Shown in pieces: positions 23,406 to 34,673 of a stretch of DNA of 64,000 nucleotides. Each line of letters begins with the position of its first letter. Within the stretch, counting starts at the first letter, position 1. The notes under the pieces are model-generated. The model did not search any database. It was not told the origin of the DNA and worked only from the letters and a program-made list of their open reading frames with translations. Source of the stretch: Favolaschia claudopus (Eukaryota > Basidiomycota > Agaricomycetes > Agaricales > Mycenaceae); NCBI GenBank assembly GCA_037176885.1, contig JAWWNJ010000024.1, positions 248,001 to 312,000 on the forward strand, given 5' to 3'. A program made the translations under genes and the position numbers.

Positions 23406-24750
23406 CTAGCTTGAAGGTCCTCCCTCAAAATCAGGGTTTTCTTGCAGTGGAAGCATTTCACCGGAGAATGAACTTAACGCATCCCACCTCCCTGCAAGCT
23501 CACTGTATTGTTCTACATCCGGCCCTAGTCTGCCTATCAGTCGAGTACTGCGTGTCAATGAGAAAATGACTTGCCAGCAATGTATTGAGCGTTCTCCCAC
23601 TGGTCCCCCAAGACGGACGCGTCTATGTTACCTCCAATAGAACTCTCTCCGTGGTCTTCATCAGTACGGTGTTTCTTCTTCCTCCTGGCATCGCCCTCGC
23701 CATCTGCCGACCTTTTCCTATTCTTTTGTTCGCGTTTTTTGGCGCGCTTCTCCTTCTTCCTGGCCTCCTTGTCCGTTGACGTTGCTCTGGCCTTCTCCTT
23801 CCCTTTCCCTTTTTTCGTCACTTGCTCGATGGTCGATTCAGACTGAGACTCGTCATCGGATCTTGCGCCATCATGGTCTGAATCGTCGTCAATCCAGTCG
23901 TCTTCGGCTTCTCCATCCTGCAAGGGTATCCTGCTGCTGCTGGCTTCGGGCGCGGCTGTTTCCGCGCCTTCTGTATGCGCTGTAGGAATTTAGTTCGAAT
24001 CCGTCAGATATAACTGGAGCTCGTTACTGAAACATACAGGACAACGTCAACATCTCTTTGAAGGGGTCCAGTACTGTACGTTGGAATCGCGACTTGTCCC
24101 ATTCCGGAAACGAGACATCGTCACTATTAGTGCCATAGGATACTCTGTAGTTTTCAACCTGGATGTTCAGAATCTCAGCAGAACTTGTCGATTTTCACGT
24201 ACGTCAATGTACGAACTTCGTCGTTATACGCTGGAACGGGTCCCCCGAAAACGACAGTCCCTTTCAGACCAGTATGTTCATATACCATCTCGAGAAAGTC
24301 TGTCAACAAGGGACCAATGAGGTCAATATATCTAGTAAAAGAACGTTCAGCTTGGCTTTATCGCCATGGGCGAAGAGCATACTTTTGCCGGTCTTCGGGG
24401 GAGTCGCTCGGGTTCTTCAGTATCTTTTCATAAGCTTTCTTCTTTGCCTGCGCTTCGTCCTTCGCCCGTTGACCAAGGGCCTTCTGTTCATCCGCCGGCA
24501 GATTGCTGAACAGCTCGCGTGCTACTTTTGCACGAAACGACGCGTCGGGGTGTTTTTTGGTCCTCAATGTGACTCCGTCGGGTTCCAGGAAGGTCGATTT
24601 CCACCGCGCTTCGACGGCGGGCTTGATGACAGTCTCGTTGGATTCGTGCATGTATTGCTGATATGCTTGTCGCGCTTTCGAGGGCGGGGCGATACCAGCC
24701 ATCTTCATGAGCATGCGGTGCACTATCTCTTGAGTCCCTGGCAATGGCAT
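23406..24750 (-). CDS. Unrecognised protein with acidic/basic low-complexity region
   Basis: I do not recognise a named domain. Exon 1 starts MPLPGTQEIVHRMLMKMAG and encodes a helical segment with QQYMHESNETVIKPAVEARW, FRAKVARELFSNLPADEQKA and a Lys/Ala coiled-coil-like run, a style seen in multicopy mushroom-specific proteins. Later exons give IDLIGPLLTDFLEMVYE, LTVSYGTNSDDVSFPEWD, PFKEMLTLS, then an Asp/Glu block followed by a Lys/Arg block (KKGKGKEKAR, ARKKEKRAKKREQKNRKR) that looks like a nuclear signal. The last exon ends LPLQENPDFEGGPSS. The last intron (23534-23574) appears to be GC-AG and only 41 nt. Its last exon has a decayed look-alike at 17.3 kb. About 390 residues. Confidence 0.62.
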
Positions 24751-25226
24751 AACTTCTGATTTTTCAGGTGTAGTACGATGGTCGAGGTGGTTCTTGGTTG
24801 AACTTGGAGACTTGACAACGCAAAGGCGGCAACCAGTTTCGTAACGGCTCGCTTATTTAAATCGGATTCAGAGGAGTTCGTCATTGTCGTTCAACTTGTT
24901 CAGTGCAGCAGTGGACTCCCAGCATGCATTCCTTCAAACACTCCCGCCTGTGAGTGCGATAATGGCTCAACGAGTGCCTGAGCAGCGGGCCGCGGACCGT
25001 CCGATGCCGTCGATCACTATCGTTACCTTTCCCCGCAACACTCTGGAGAACGGGAAAAACAAAACTCCTTCCAGCGAACATGACCGTAAAGCACGAAGAG
25101 TTCAACCTCCCACCTGATTGACCCCGGGTCACGGCCCGACAATCCTTGTCTTTAAGCATCTGGTCTCGCGAGGGATATGGCGATCCAATCTTCCTCCGTG
25201 TCTGCTTCCATATTCCCAGCGAAACG

Positions 25227-28200
25227 ATGCCTGTTCCAGTCTACAAAGCTAAATCCTTGACGCAGTTACTCGGTTGGTACTTCCTGCTGCCAGTAATGTT
25301 CAGGGTACTCAGGTTATGCAGCAATCCGAGCTCGAGATGAGCCTGACTATCCTGCCGTTTACACAGGCATCCCTGAGGCCAATAACAACATTCTGCTGAG
25401 ATCTTTGACGTGTGTTGTCCTGTCGTTCGTTTCCATGTTGGTCACGGCGGAACGTCTAGTTACTCGCAAGTTCAAAAAGCTGTCGATCGCGTAGCATGGT
25501 ATTACTCAAGCCAGGGTCTCGCACGAGCAGCTCTGCAGCCAGGAGACCTTCCATCTGTACAGGTCATTGCCGTTTATACCACCTCAGCCTTCGACGAGAC
25601 TTTGCTCGAAATAGCCCTTGCAAAGTTGGGTCTCGCGGCTCTTCTCTTGTCCGTCAACAATTCTGTGCCTGCCATCGCCCATCTGTGCAAGATCACCAAC
25701 TCTTCGCATCTTATTTATTCTGAGAGGTTCACCAATGAGGCTCACGAGGCTCAGGCAATCCTCAGATCCCAGGACTACGAGTTGACGTTGGTCCTCGATA
25801 AACGATTCCCTCTGTGGGGCGAAGATGGCGTTGAAACGGCGAAAATCAACGAATTTCCCGCTGCATTAACTCCTGAAGAAGAGTCGGCTAGACCTGCAGT
25901 CATTCTTCACTCATCGGGCTCGGTATGTGATTCATGGGCACCAGTTGGGCTGTAACCAATAAATTGTTCAGACTGGCTTTCCGAAACCGGTCTTTGTCAC
26001 TCACAGTGGATTTATTGCCAACATAGCACTCAATCAGAATAGACCTGGTTTCAGTACACTACCTGTTTATCATGGATATGGGCATTTTGCGATGTAAGTG
26101 ACTGCTCCCTTCGTGTTGTTTCAGAGTTCCTGACTTGCTATCTAGTTTTCGATGCATGTATGCCACGAAACCGATCACTCTTTTCCCGCCCCACCTTCCC
26201 CTCACTTCCGCCAATATATGCGCCGTGTTAGCAGCCTCTCCGCCAGTTAAACAATGTTATGCTGTTCCCTATGTAATCAAGGTCAGTTTCCCCTTTTTCT
26301 TTCGTCTAAAGCTGAAGCGCACAACACCAGCTGCTCGGCGAAACTCCCGAAGGCGTCAAGGCGTTAGCGAGTTTCGACTTTGTAGGATACGCCGGAGCCG
26401 CCGTTCCAGATGACCTAGGGACACGCCTGGTAGCAGAGGGCGTCAACCTCTTGAGTATATACGGCACCACCGAGGTAACAATACACCTTCGCTTGAGCTA
26501 GCTCTCTGTGACAGTTCTCATTCTCTGATAGACCGGCGGTTTATTGAACTCGGAGCGTGACATGTCGGTGGATAAAGATTGGAACTGGTTGCGCGCGAGG
26601 GGATTCATTCTCGACTACCTTGTCATGGAACCGCGTGGTGACAACACTTTTGAAGCTGTAGTCAAGGATGGGTACCCGCCAAAGATCGAGACGAATCGAC
26701 CGGACGGGTCATATGCGACGAAAGATCTCTTCTTGCGGCACCCAGATCACGAGAATTGGTACAAATACATTGGACGTTTGGATGATACACTTGTGCAAAC
26801 CCTTGGCGAGAAAACGAATCCAGGTAATGTCTGGCCGTGACTATTTGTGCGGGTTCAACTAATAATTCACTCAGTACCTATGGAGCTAGCCATTCGCGGC
26901 AACAGCCCCTATGTCGCGGAAGGTTTGTTCTGCAGCTTCTATATAGCTTCCAGGCCTTACAACGACCGGTAGCGATTGTATTTGGTGCTGGAAGGCCCCA
27001 AACTGGCTGCTTAATCCTTCCCTCCGACCTTGCGAAGGATTTCTCAGATGCCGAACTTATCGAGAAAATCTGGCCTGTAATCGAAGACGCCAACGCGCAA
27101 GCACCCACTCATTCGCGCATCCTGCCAGAAATGGTGGAAATTCTGCCGTGTGTCTCTTACCAGTTGTGGAGAATCACACTAGATTTTGATGAATGTTCTA
27201 CGCAACTAGCTATGGTACGCAGGTACCCGTCGCTACCAAGATGAGCATCCTGCGGCCCGCATGCTATGCAAAGTTCAAAGATATAATCGGTATGTTTCGC
27301 TCTATATCTTGGCCTGCATCATACTCAATACCCTAAATTAGACGGAGTTTATGCGCGATTTGAGCAGGAAGGAGACGAGAAGAGCAAACTTCAACTACCT
27401 AAAGCTGAACTGAAAGACTTCATCTTCAATACGATTGTCAAGGCGCTAGGCCCCGTCAAGTCGGCCAATCTCGATCATGTGGTTGATTTGTTCGCTTTCG
27501 GTGTCGATTCGCTCCAGGGGACTCGTATTCGCAACGTATTTCAGAAAGAGCTGTTCCTAGCGGGAAATACGCTCGGGCAGAACGGTGAGATTTTTGTCCT
27601 CATAATTGATGACCACTGCTGACGATTTCTTAGTTGTGTATGAATACCCCTCCGTTGAGAAGTATGCGCATCTTTGTCTATAAGATGGAAGGAAATCTGA
27701 TCCGTGTTAGGTTGGCCGAGCATATCCTGAGTTTGCAAACTGGAACAGATTCGACCGATAGTCGACATGAAGCCCAAATGCTTGCCATGGTAGATAAATG
27801 GTCCAACCAGCTCATCCAGTCAAAACCAGCACCGAACGCATCGAAGCGCCCAGAAAACCACCGAGTTGTGGTAAGATGCTTCTTCCCCCAGCTGAACTTG
27901 TCTTGATGTTTTTTGAGGTACTAACGGGTGCGACGGGATCGCTCGGAGCCCATATTCTTCACCAGCTCGTCTCTTCGCCCTCTGTACGTAAGGTAATCTG
28001 TCTGTCGCGTGCCCAGTCGCACCACGACTCCGTTCAACGAATTGCCGAGTCTATCAAGGCACGCAAGCTCCCACCCCCAGGAGATAAGCTGGTATCTTAC
28101 GCAGCGAATGCGAATGCGCCGTTCCTTGGATTGGCCGAAAGCGAATACGAAGCTCTTCGAGCCGAAGTGACTGATGTGATCCATGTATGAATTTTGCCGC

Positions 28201-29214
28201 CCTTTGCCTCTCATTATCCCATCTAATAAATCTCTCATCGGCAGAACGCATGGCCTGTGAACTTCGCGCTGGGTCTCGACAGCTACGACGAACATATCGG
28301 AGGCGCAGTGAACCTCATCAATCTCTGTCTTGCTTCGCCATATGCGGAACCCGCCGCGTTCTTCTTCAGCTCGTCCATCAGTTGCCGACAGGGTGCGCCC
28401 GACGCCACGTGTAATGAGGATTTTCCAAACTCACCGAGCACCGCCGCCGGCACCGGGTATGCACGCAGCAAGTGGGTCGTCGAGAAAATTTGCCAGCAGG
28501 CTGCTGAGCGGACAGGGGTCTCTGCCGGAGTTTTCCGTATTGGACAAATGGTTGGTGACTCTGTGAATGGGGTCTGGAATGAGACAGAGGGTAAGGAACT
28601 GAGTCATCTCAATTGTCTTCCACTCATGATCTTACACAGCGTGGCCTCTCATGTTCAAAGGAGCCAATACATTCGGTGCACTCCCTACTACCGACGAGGC
28701 ACGTTTTTTCTTCATAAAAGCATTATTTCATCTTACTTATCACCAGCATCCTTCATGGCTGCCTGTCGACTACGCTGGGAAAGCTGTTGCAGAAGTCGTT
28801 CTTTCGTCTCATTCCCCCAAGTCCGCCACCGTTTATCACATCGTCAATCCAAATACCAGCGCAAGCTGGAATGACATTCTCACCTCTCTCCGCGAAGCTC
28901 GACTCAATTTCGAGACGGTGGACCGTGCCGAATGGCTCCAACGCTTAGCGAAATCCAATTCAGATGGCCAGAAAAATCCCACTATCAAGCTTCTTGTGAG
29001 GCTTTGTTCCCTTGCTTCGGAATCTGACTGACATATGTAAATACAACAGCCGTTCTTCCAAGCGCGCTACGGAAACGCTTACCGTAGGCCAATGGTTTTC
29101 TTGACGGATAACACGATTAAGGCTGCTCCATCAATCCATGCATCACCGCCCATCAGTCCCGATTTGGTTTCTAAGTGGGTCGAACATTGGCGCGAAACAG
29201 GATTCTTAGTTTAG
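25227..29214 (+). CDS. NRPS-like adenylation-thiolation-reductase enzyme
   Basis: Activates a carboxylic acid as AMP ester, loads it on its own carrier domain and releases it reductively as aldehyde or alcohol. The A domain has VILHSSGS/TGFPKPVFVTHSG (ATP loop), LSIYGTTETGGLLNSE and WYKYIGRLDD with LGEKTNP. The T domain has DLFAFGVDSLQGTRIRN, with the Ser for phosphopantetheine. The R domain is an extended SDR: VLTGATGSLGAHILHQLVSS, VIHNAWPVNF, then GTGYARSKWVVEKI with the Y-x-x-x-K catalytic pair, and FRIGQMVGDS. There is no condensation domain. Over a dozen introns; about 1,060 residues, usual for fungal A-T-R proteins. The start is MPVPVYKAKSLTQLL. No pathway genes sit next to it, so the product is unknown. 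An in-frame 48 nt GC-AG segment (28699-28746) may be spliced or kept. Confidence 0.88.
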
Positions 29215-29290
29215 ATGCAGTAAACTGTGCAATTATAAAGACTTTTGTATTTTTACTTTTGCTCAAGTACTATGTAGAGGTTTGGAATAC

Positions 29291-31141
29291 TCAAGATTCT
29301 GTCCGTCCTCGCTTCCGACGTCGGTCGTCCTCGGCGCCGGTATCCTGCTTATCGCTCTCTTTCTCTTTGCCGTGGCCGACGACTTTCTGCACGACGGTCT
29401 CCCACATCATGTCGTTGACACCCTTTGCCTTGCCGAGCTGTTCCCGCAAACGTGCAACCTCTGTTTCAAGTTCGTTGACCTTGGACTGCAGAGAGACGGC
29501 ATCTTGTCCAGAGGAGGGCAAAGGTTGAACAAAGAAGTCATGGTCTTGGAGAAGAGCCTCCGTAGTGTACACATGCTCTTCGTCTTCGTAAACCTGTTAT
29601 CACATGGAAAAGAAAGCACTTAATTTTGCAAAGCAGGGTTGAAAGAATAAAGTTTGTCAACGCACGTCATCTTGAACGGGTAGGATCATCGTGATGTTGT
29701 GGGCGTCGCGAGTCTTTGCGTCACGCATGCGCTGGAACGGAGCGAGGTGCCTGACTGGCATGCTTTCGGATGAATGGGCCGCAGTGATACTCAAACTGAC
29801 GTGACCGATCAGATCTGGAGGCTTGAGCATCGTCTGAATGTGCGTTATTGAGAAGCCCTTGTGCGTAGAAATGCTGCGCAAAAGCTGATGCGATGGAATA
29901 TCGTATACGTGAATGATTCCTGTGGACGTTCCGGCCAAGAGAAGCGTAGACGTTAGCGATATTGTTATCGACACGACAGGTTCTCTGTGTATGTGATTAA
30001 AACGAGTTCGACGTCACGAAGATATGAAAAACCCACCCGACAGATATTAGTCGTCGTTTCTGGTTTTTGGATTGGTTTTCGTCGTCGGCACGAATAATAT
30101 CTGCAACGCCTCCTCCGCCAATTGCTTCCACGGAATGAACCCCGGTTTTGTTTTCCCTTTGACGGAAAAGATTCATTTGGTGTATCGAACCGTCCTTCGA
30201 CGCAGCGAAAAACATGCGTTCAGTCAAATCCCACGCCAGACAGGAAATCGGCTGAGGAAACTGGAACGTGGTCAAGAGAGTTTGGGAAGAAATGTCCCAA
30301 AGCTTGAATATGCATTAGGAAAAGTTCTTGTAATGGAAGTAGAAAAGGGATTACCTTGACAGAGTGGTCCACGGAAGAAGATAGAACCCTGCAATCAGGG
30401 AACGCGCCTACACCGCACGCTATGTCCGTCACCGGCAGAGTGTGATCTGAGAGAATACAGTACGGCAAAGGAAGATCGCTGGCCATTTCGTCGTCCAATA
30501 GTCTGCGCGAAACGTTAATATCAGTTAGTGGACAAAGACCGACAACATTGACCTGGACACGGACCACACGCTGACGCCAGAGTCTTCGCTTCCGGAAAGA
30601 AGCGCAGCACCATCGTGCGTAAATTTGAGGACATTTGCTTGTCGGTAGTGCGCATCCCATGAATTGAACATGATACCGGATGCGACCTGGAAAATGAATA
30701 TGAGAGTTGGGGCAATTGTGTTATGCGCGTACATACCTCCCACAGATAGATCCTGCCCTGCGACGTACCTCCCGCACAAAATTGGCCAGAGTGGTCAACC
30801 GCAATGCACGAAAGTTTTTCTGGTAGTACTATCTTTGAGCTGATCTGGTCCTGGAGAATGAAAGATTGAAGGATATGAATATTAATGACAGGGAAGACAA
30901 AACGTAAGTGAACAAGAACTTTTTGGAAATTGTAGACGTTCATGATGGATTTATCGTGTTGTAGTGCAAGCAAAAAACCGCCTTGGCCATCCTGCGATTG
31001 AACTACAGCAGTTCCATGGGGCGCAGAGCTTGATTGCTTAAAAGACGCGAGAGTAGAGCCAGTTTGAAGGTCGTGGATTGCTATTGCTCCTGGACCTGTC
31101 GATGGATTCGCAGTGCACAAAATGGTTTCCCGCAGAATCAT
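29291..31141 (-). CDS. IPI3: Pre-rRNA processing WD40 protein IPI3 (WDR18), Rix1 complex
   Basis: WD-repeat subunit of the Rix1-Ipi1-Ipi3 complex that works with Mdn1 to mature pre-60S particles and supports replication licensing in yeast. It starts MILRETILCTANPSTGPG and shows a beta-propeller: KLSCIAVDHSGQFCAGGTSQ with GRIYLWEV, ANVLKFTHDGAALLSGSED with SGVSVW, ILSDHTLPVTDIACGVG, DCRVLSSSVDHSVKLWDISS, PISCLAWDLTERMFFAASKD with GSIHQMNL, and STGIIHVYDIPSHQLLRSIS with THKG. A C-terminal coiled coil follows (VSLQSKVNELETEVARLREQ) and a basic end RRKRGRTES. The late helix is typical of IPI3/WDR18 rather than other propellers. At least five introns; about 510 residues. It is head to head with the DnaJ gene. 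Confidence 0.85.
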
Positions 31142-31313
31142 TTTTGACGTGTGGCTGTGCGCTGTCAGAAGTGAGATCACGTAGGGGACAAGCACCGCCA
31201 AACAACCCATTTAGCAAGGTTGCCACAAATTAAGTTATTATATTATATTACTTATAAGGACATCTCGCCTTGTTCTCGACCGCCACCATCTCCTCCGTTG
31301 CCTGGCTCTCCCC
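31142..31313. promoter_or_regulatory. Divergent promoter between IPI3 and a DnaJ gene
   Basis: This 172-base interval lies between the two opposite start codons. It includes an AT-rich run near 31232-31255 and a CT-rich leader on the DnaJ side. It must carry both promoters. No heat-shock element was clearly recognised. Confidence 0.45.
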
Positions 31314-32630
31314 ATGGACTCACCCACCTCCTTCTACGACGTACTCGACATTCCGAGGGACGCCACTCACGAGCAGAGTGTGTACCCCACATTCAGCGCT
31401 GCTTGAGCACTTTTGGCGCTTACAGCCTTTCCAGTTCGCAAAGCGTACAAGAAGTTGGCGCTTCAAACCCACCCCGATCGACTACCGCCAGGTTTCTCTG
31501 ATGCCGACAAGCAAGATGCTGAAGAGCGCTTTCGGGAGGTAGGTTCTCGCACTGGCCCCACATAGCGTCACCAGACAAGACTCTAGGTCAGTAACGCGTA
31601 CGAAGTGCTGAAAGACGAGAAGAGTCGACAACTATACGATATGCATGGCGTATGGCCTCCTCCGGAACCGCTCCAAGAGCAGCCCTATGCCTCTCGACAT
31701 CATTTTCGTCGCCACAGACCCTTCGACCCTTTCGACAATTCCTTCGTTGATCCATTCGAAATGTTTGACAAGATGTTCGGCGACTATCGCCGCCCATCCT
31801 ACCGACCTGCTCGGCACCACCAGAGAGACCCCTTCGAGGCAATGTACCGTCTACATGACATGATGGCAGACATGGAGCGCGACGCATTCTCCTTCCCTCC
31901 GCGGTCTTTCTCTCTGGGCTTTGATTCTCCGTTTCACAACAGGGGGTTTACAAACTTTGGCGACCCGGGCCAGATGCGATGGGCGTCACAGAGTACCACG
32001 ATTACCACCGTGAACGGTGTAACACATCGCATCGAAAAGCGACGCGACTGGGAGGTGAATATGAATAGCTTCGGAAAACTGCCTCCGAACCCCATTATTG
32101 ACCTTTCCGTTATCACAGGGCAACGAGCACGTAACTCGCAGTTATCCCGACGGCAGAGAAATCCACACTATCAACGGCGTTGAGCAACAGTCCCGAGGAT
32201 TTTTACCTCCCCCTGGTCCGCCCCCGCAGGACCATCGGAATATGGCACCGCTTCCACCCATGCCCCCTCCTCCGCAGTACATGAATGGTTATATTTCACC
32301 GCCCCCTTCTTATCATGGTTCTCGCAGTTCTGGCCATCCTGGCTACAACAGCCGACGTGAGTCTGCTTCTCTGCATCTTTGAGGCGAATAAACTCACGCG
32401 CATCAGTTCTCCCTGTGTATCCCCGTGAAAGGCATTCTTCGGGTGCGTTGAATCCTCCTTGCTTCGTCGCCGACTAAGTTCCGTACTATAGGCCCCGTCA
32501 TACCTCCCATTCCAAGTGAGGCAACTCAATAGTAGCGTGAAGGCATGAGGCTGAACTCTCCTTAGGTCCCGTCATTCCTGACATGAATCCGCGCCCGCAG
32601 CGTAAGTGGTGGCGCAGGCGCGACGACTGA
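31314..32630 (+). CDS. Type II DnaJ protein (DNAJB6/B2-like)
   Basis: Hsp70 co-chaperone, probably for misfolded cytosolic proteins. The N-terminal J domain reads MDSPTSFYDVLDIPRDATHE, then IRKAYKKLALQTHPDRLPPG (HPD motif) and VSNAYEVLKDEKSRQLYDMH. It is followed by a Phe/Pro/Asp-rich linker (DPFDNSFVDPFEMFDKMFGD) in place of a Gly/Phe linker, then a beta segment STTITTVNGVTHRIEKRRDW continuing GNEHVTRSYPDGREIHTING, which is the pattern of the DNAJB6-type C-terminal domain. A Pro-rich tail with PPPGPPPQDHRN, MPPPPQYMNGY follows. The last small exons encode two GPVIPPIPS/PVIPDMNP repeats and the basic end RKWWRRRDD. About 330 residues. No zinc finger. Confidence 0.85.
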
Positions 32631-32836
32631 GCTCAGAACTGACTATTTCCCCTCATGAATTGTTTTCATATGGCACATTGTATACCTGCTGTAATTTCTT
32701 ACTATTGTAGTGGTACATCTCTCTATGTCTGTATCAATTTGCTATCGACTCGCTTTCGCTTGATCCCGGTTTGTGTATTCGACGGACGAGGATTGGATTG
32801 AGTTTTGGCCACCGGTATTTTGCACTTTGAGGTCGG

Positions 32837-34245
32837 TCAATGTTCATATTGAAGAATTGAGGCACAAGACCCATAAAACACGCACCCGTTGGCTGGATGT
32901 CGTGGAGTTCTGCCAAAGACATCCCATAGATTGGCCCAAAAGCCCAAATCATACGGGCGTTCTGCAGGAAGTACGGCGCCAACCTTACTGTATCGAGAAT
33001 GCAGATCATTCCCATTGTCGAGATTATCTTGAGCGCCATCGTCGTGCAGTTCACACGAGGCGTTCTTGGGGATACAAACAAAGCGGGACACATGGTTTGA
33101 GCCCTTTTGCTGCATTGCATCAAGGGTAGTCAAGCCGCGAAGCAGGTCTCGGAGTGTCCATATAGCAAGGATCTGGAGTGCACAAAGGTAACGACATTTG
33201 AGAAGCTTCGAGGGGAAGAATATCGACCTACCAACGCGAAGAGAGAAAATAAGAGTCCAATCGAACAAATCGAAAACAATCGAAGGTTTGGCTGTTCTAA
33301 CAGTGGTAGGTCGGTCCTTCTTCGGGTTTTGAGGATGCGGAAACCCAGTGCTGTTCCAAATATCCAACGGCCAAAGGGACCACCGAAGAAAATCCAAGAC
33401 CCGTACCAATCCCACCACATTTGGTTCGTCCAAGGGTCTTGATGGGATGCATCCAATGCAAGAGAGATATGCCGCACGAGAGGATGGTACAATTGAACCA
33501 TTGACACCGAGTATGCAACTGGAACGAGTACAAGCAAGGCCAAGAAATTCCTCATTCGATTTCGGGTTACACAATTTCCGACCTGTGAACCCAGAATATG
33601 ATTGGAAAAGAATTCAAGCTGCTTGAAGAGAAATATTACTGGCCCACGGACAGTGATGGTCGAATTCCATGCGGCAAACGCCGCAGGTAGAACAGTGGTG
33701 GGTCCGTGGAGGCTTCCACACGCCATCGCATTTCGCACAGCTAGCCAGGTGGCCCTCCGAATCGATACATTCGTAAGGTTCTGTCAAGTCGTCTATATCT
33801 GGCATGAGATATCTCGGTACGTTGTGCGTTCTGCGGCCCTTGATGAGGGATACATAATTGAGTCCAGCCGCAGAAAGTGGAACGAAGGTCGCAATCAGGT
33901 ACAGGCCTGGCGCCAGTCCAAACGCCCGTCAATTGAGGACAGGCGGCTAGAAATGCAAGGACGGTTACCTCCAACTAACGTCTGGCGACGAAATACTATT
34001 ATCCATCTGTCTGTCCACGAATTAGTACAAGTCGCGCAAGAAAGCGACAGTGCCCACAGGAAACCTCAACGCTCGTTATATACAGACCGAAACTACAAAA
34101 GTTCTCATCCGTTGATTGGCAGGGTCCACAGTAGAAGTCAACACACACACGCGATTACAGATAGCACGAAGAGTTGGATGCAAAATTCTACTGCGCGTGT
34201 CCCGCGGCGTCCGTTGAGAACGCGCTGAACGGTGGTGGAGGACAT
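32837..34245 (-). CDS. DHHC-type palmitoyltransferase
   Basis: Integral membrane S-acyltransferase of the endomembrane system. The start MSSTTVQRVLNGRRGTRAVE leads into the first membrane helix IQLFVLSVIAFGLYITS, then YLIATFVPLSAAGLNYVSLI. The cysteine-rich core reads ASCAKCDGVWKPPRTHHCST, CGVCRMEFDHHCPW, then after an intron VGNCVTRNRMRNFLALLVLV. DHHC is intact, with Cys as the acylated residue. Two further helices follow, with WWDWYGSWIFFGGPFGRWIF between them. The C-terminus has ILAIWTLRDLLRGLTTLDA and LPAERPYDLGFWANLWDVFG, the conserved post-DHHC motif. The intron after HHCPW (33583-33643) needs a GC donor. About 390 residues, resembling the Pfa4/ZDHHC6 group, but the subfamily is not certain. 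The final exon may differ near 32837. Confidence 0.82.
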
Positions 34246-34673
34246 GAGGTTTCGGATGGACCTCCAAAACTGCGGCAGCTGCCGTTAGGATTACGACATG
34301 ACGCGTTCCCTTTGACGTCCGTACGCGACTCGCGCGGATGGCGGCGACTTGAATTTGAGAAGAGAAGAATCGGAGAGCATGTATTCGAGCAAGTCCTGCA
34401 TTCCATTCAAGTATTTACAATACATGATACAGCGACTCTCGTAATCCAGACAAGAGGTTGGGTGGGTTAAAAATACAGTAGTAGTCAGAACATGAACAGA
34501 GCGCGCAATATACAGTAGTGTGAGTGTGGCAATTAGTAGTTTGAAGTGTTTCTATAGTGAGGTCAATGCAGTGCGTGTCCGTTCGTGAATAATTGGCGTA
34601 GTGAGCAATCAAGAAACAAAGAGAAAATCAAGGTCGTGAGGAGCAGCAGCTATCACGGGTAGGATTCCAGACC

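Noticed and set aside
24884..25117. Frame just upstream of the reductase gene
   Set aside because: It is not joined in frame to the enzyme, whose first exon is well supported at 25227.
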